Positions 7,200 through 8,749 of a DNA stretch of 8,749 nucleotides are shown here, piece after piece; position 1 is the stretch's first letter; each line of letters opens with the position of its first letter. Location of the stretch: positions 1-8,749 of the forward strand of contig CAMEOC010000029.1 in the NCBI GenBank assembly GCA_945929285.1, in the 5' to 3' direction. Origin of the DNA: an uncultured Mucispirillum sp. (lineage in GTDB: Bacteria > Chrysiogenota > Deferribacteres > Deferribacterales > Mucispirillaceae). The position numbers were made by a program, and so were the translations under genes. The notes beneath the pieces were generated by a model. That model was given only the letters and a program-made list of their open reading frames with translations. It searched no databases and was not told where the DNA came from.

Positions 7200-7204
7200 A
7201 TATA

Positions 7205-7208
7205 CTCC
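7205..7208 (-). promoter_or_regulatory. Ribosome binding site deciding the start of the cyclophilin-like gene
   Basis: GGAG on the - strand is 5 bases before the ATG at 7199. It favours the 143-residue product over a longer TTG-started one. Confidence 0.65.
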
Positions 7209-7215
7209 ATAGTAT

Positions 7216-7244
7216 ATGTTACCATTTTCACATATATATTGCAA
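7216..7244 (-). promoter_or_regulatory. Possible promoter of the five-gene - strand operon
   Basis: On the - strand TTGCAA (7244-7239) and TAACAT (7221-7216) are 17 bases apart. The -10 box matches only 4 of 6 consensus bases. Transcription would start near 7209, just before the GGAG ribosome binding site, giving a leader of about 10 bases, similar to the divergent gene. This is weak evidence; the region is so AT-rich that other boxes are possible. Confidence 0.3.
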
Positions 7245-7274
7245 TGAAATTAAATTTCTTGGTACACATATTTA

Positions 7275-7286
7275 TTGCATATGCAA
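7275..7286. promoter_or_regulatory. 12-base perfect palindrome including the -35 box, possible operator
   Basis: TTGCATATGCAA is self-complementary over all 12 bases and its left half is the -35 hexamer of the rightward promoter. A second, shorter palindrome ATTGCAAT (7238-7245) with the same TTGCAA core lies on the - strand gene's side. A dimeric regulator bound here could control one or both divergent units. No regulator gene is visible in the window, and AT-rich palindromes can arise by chance. Confidence 0.4.
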
Positions 7287-7303
7287 CTTTTTAATACTAT
7301 AAT
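7275..7303 (+). promoter_or_regulatory. Sigma-70-type promoter of the metallopeptidase lipoprotein gene
   Basis: TTGCAT (7275-7280) is followed after exactly 17 bases by a perfect TATAAT (7298-7303). Transcription should start near 7310, leaving a leader of only about 12 bases that still holds the AGGTG ribosome binding site (7313-7317), 4 bases before the ATG at 7322. Confidence 0.75.
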
Positions 7304-7321
7304 ATAAAAGGCAGGTGTTTT

Positions 7322-8749
7322 ATGAAAAAAATAATATTTATATCATTTATGGTATTATCTCTTTTTGGCTGCAGTAATAATGGCAGCACTGTAAACAGTA
7401 GTGAAACTGTTATAGATATAGGCACTGTTGATGATAATATGCCAACTTATGCAAATGCTTTTCTTTACACTATTTCAAGCCATATACCACAAAAACCTAC
7501 ATACAATACTGTAGCTATAAATTATTCTCTTACTGGCTCATATAATGCAGGCAGCAATATATCTATGAAAGAAAGTATAAAAAATATGCCTGAAAATAAT
7601 ATAAATGATAATGACAGTATGCGTCATATAATAAAAAAGCAGATAGATTTTAATAATAAAGTAAAAGAAAAAAATTATAAGCCTATTCTTGAAAACAATA
7701 ACATAAATTATAAAACAGTGCCAAATAATATTCAAATTGGCACAAAATGGCAAAATGTATATGTAATGAATGACCCTGCAACACCAACTCAAACTAATAC
7801 TAATGCCACTTGTATTGATATATCTAATAATGTTTATTTCTTTATAGATGATAGAATAGATAAAAGCCTAATAGATACCACAAGGCTTCATGAAATAAAG
7901 GAAGAATTTGAAAAAGGCTATTTATTAGTCCATGAAAAATGTGGCAGTGAAGCAGATATTGATAATAACAGCAAAATAATCTTTTTATTTACCCCAATTT
8001 CTGGTAATGTTTTGGGGTTTTTCTATACGGCAGATAAATACCCAAATAATATTACTATGCAGGAAGGGATATATTCCAATGAAGCAGAAGTAATGTATAT
8101 AAATGCAGAATTTTTATATAATACTACTGATTTTCAAGCAAATAAAAGGCTTTTACTAGCTACATTAATACATGAATTTCACCATATGGCTTTATTTGAT
8201 GTTCGCTTAAGGCAAGGTTATGAACCATTTATGGATTATTTTATTAACGAAGGCTTATCTACCCTTACTTCATATTATACAGGCTATGCAGATGTAATGA
8301 GAGATTATATTTTAAATTTCTTTGCTAATGAAATGGAAAGACCTCTTGTAAATAACACACAAAATTTAAGCTATGGTTATTCTTACCTTTTTATGCGGTA
8401 TTTTTATTACAGGTTTGGTGATGCTGGGCTTAAAAAATTAATTACTTCACCTTATACTGATTACAGGGCCTTTGAAGCAGGAAGCGGTATGGCTTTTAAT
8501 GATTTGTATAAAGATTTCTTAAAAATGGTGCTTGTAACAGGTAGAAATGTAACAACTGACAGCCGATATAATGTAGATGAATTTAACCATAAAGAAGGCA
8601 CTGCAGAATATGAAAAAAGCTATATATCACTTGCTGAAATGATGGATATTTTTATAGCTACTCCGCCTTTTACTGAAAACTTTACTACTACATATGGCTA
8701 TGAAGCAAAAAATGTGCCCCCATATACTTTTCAGTATAAAAAATGGAAC
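7322..8749 (+). CDS. Lipoprotein zinc metallopeptidase, M30 (hyicolysin)-like, 3' end outside the window
   Basis: The frame is open for 476 codons from ATG 7322 to the last base, so the gene is cut by the window edge. It starts with a lipoprotein signal (MKK, hydrophobic 4-15, L14-F15-G16-C17); Ser at +2 suggests outer-membrane placement under the E. coli rule. A Ser/Asn-rich, poorly conserved region (18-160) follows. The catalytic domain shows SNEAEVMYINA (252-262), then H284-E285-F286-H287-H288 (the HEXXH zinc motif) and E310 in INEGLS, 22 residues later, a plausible third zinc ligand. This layout fits the M30 hyicolysin family of gluzincin peptidases. Downstream, GYSYLFMRYFYYRFG is also typical. 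It probably degrades proteins at the cell surface or in the periplasm; the substrate is unknown. It has its own promoter and diverges from the - strand operon. Confidence 0.85.
   Translation, partial: MKKIIFISFMVLSLFGCSNNGSTVNSSETVIDIGTVDDNMPTYANAFLYTISSHIPQKPTYNTVAINYSLTGSYNAGSNISMKESIKNMPENNINDNDSMRHIIKKQIDFNNKVKEKNYKPILENNNINYKTVPNNIQIGTKWQNVYVMNDPATPTQTNTNATCIDISNNVYFFIDDRIDKSLIDTTRLHEIKEEFEKGYLLVHEKCGSEADIDNNSKIIFLFTPISGNVLGFFYTADKYPNNITMQEGIYSNEAEVMYINAEFLYNTTDFQANKRLLLATLIHEFHHMALFDVRLRQGYEPFMDYFINEGLSTLTSYYTGYADVMRDYILNFFANEMERPLVNNTQNLSYGYSYLFMRYFYYRFGDAGLKKLITSPYTDYRAFEAGSGMAFNDLYKDFLKMVLVTGRNVTTDSRYNVDEFNHKEGTAEYEKSYISLAEMMDIFIATPPFTENFTTTYGYEAKNVPPYTFQYKKWN
7991..8022 (+). other. 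Terminator-like hairpin inside the metallopeptidase gene
   Basis: ACCCCAA (7991-7997) can pair with TTGGGGT (8012-8018) around a 14-base loop, and the stem runs into five T (8018-8022). It resembles a weak intrinsic terminator within codons 224-234. It may be chance, since the codons read as normal protein sequence. Confidence 0.3.

Noticed and set aside
7211..7216. TATACT on the - strand as -10 box for the five-gene operon
   Set aside because: Transcription would start near 7204, leaving out the GGAG ribosome binding site, and no -35 box lies at 16-18 bases.
7200..7244. Longer start (TTG at 7244) for the cyclophilin-like gene, adding 15 residues
   Set aside because: The start codon is TTG with no ribosome binding site before it, and the addition would place a polar stretch before a well-formed signal peptide. 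The ATG at 7199 has GGAG at correct distance.
7538..7792. Open frame on the - strand of 84 codons
   Set aside because: It is antisense to the metallopeptidase lipoprotein frame, which is open through the whole region. The Ile/Tyr/Phe-rich product reflects AT-rich sequence read backwards.

Overview
The window is AT-rich (roughly one third G+C by eye) with dense short operons, Sec signal peptides and lipoboxes. It fits a low-GC, probably host-associated Gram-negative anaerobe or microaerophile. The permease-lutABC gene order and the style of LutB and LutC recall Campylobacter/Helicobacter-type lactate loci. The neighbouring DUF4299, DUF4241, WG-repeat and TPR genes are the kind found in gut bacteria such as Brachyspira or Mucispirillum. 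This placement is inferred from protein style only; no marker gene settles the genus.

Region 1 (1-4006, + strand) is a lactate-use operon. It holds the 3' part of an L-lactate permease gene (its start lies outside the window), then lutA, lutB and lutC with gaps of 15 and 9 bases and an 8-base lutB/lutC overlap. The permease imports lactate and the iron-sulfur complex LutABC oxidises it to pyruvate. A hairpin with U-rich flanks on both strands (4016-4043) separates this operon from the convergent one.

Region 2 (7199-4055, - strand) is a compact five-gene cassette of little-studied families. In transcription order it encodes an exported cyclophilin-like protein, a DUF4299 protein, a DUF4241 protein (its ribosome binding site overlaps the DUF4299 stop codon), a tiny WG-repeat lipoprotein, and a TPR protein with a C-terminal membrane anchor. 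The gaps are 17, 3, 35 and 36 bases, so one transcript is likely. The role of the cassette is unknown, and it is the best candidate here for an undescribed system.

Region 3 (7200-8749) starts with a 122-base divergent intergenic region. It carries a near-consensus sigma-70 promoter pointing right and a perfect 12-base palindrome that includes the promoter's -35 box. Downstream is a gene for a lipoprotein zinc metallopeptidase resembling the M30 (hyicolysin) family, with an HEFHH motif and a downstream Glu. This gene runs off the right end of the window.

No tRNA, rRNA, CRISPR array, insertion sequence or phage gene was seen.
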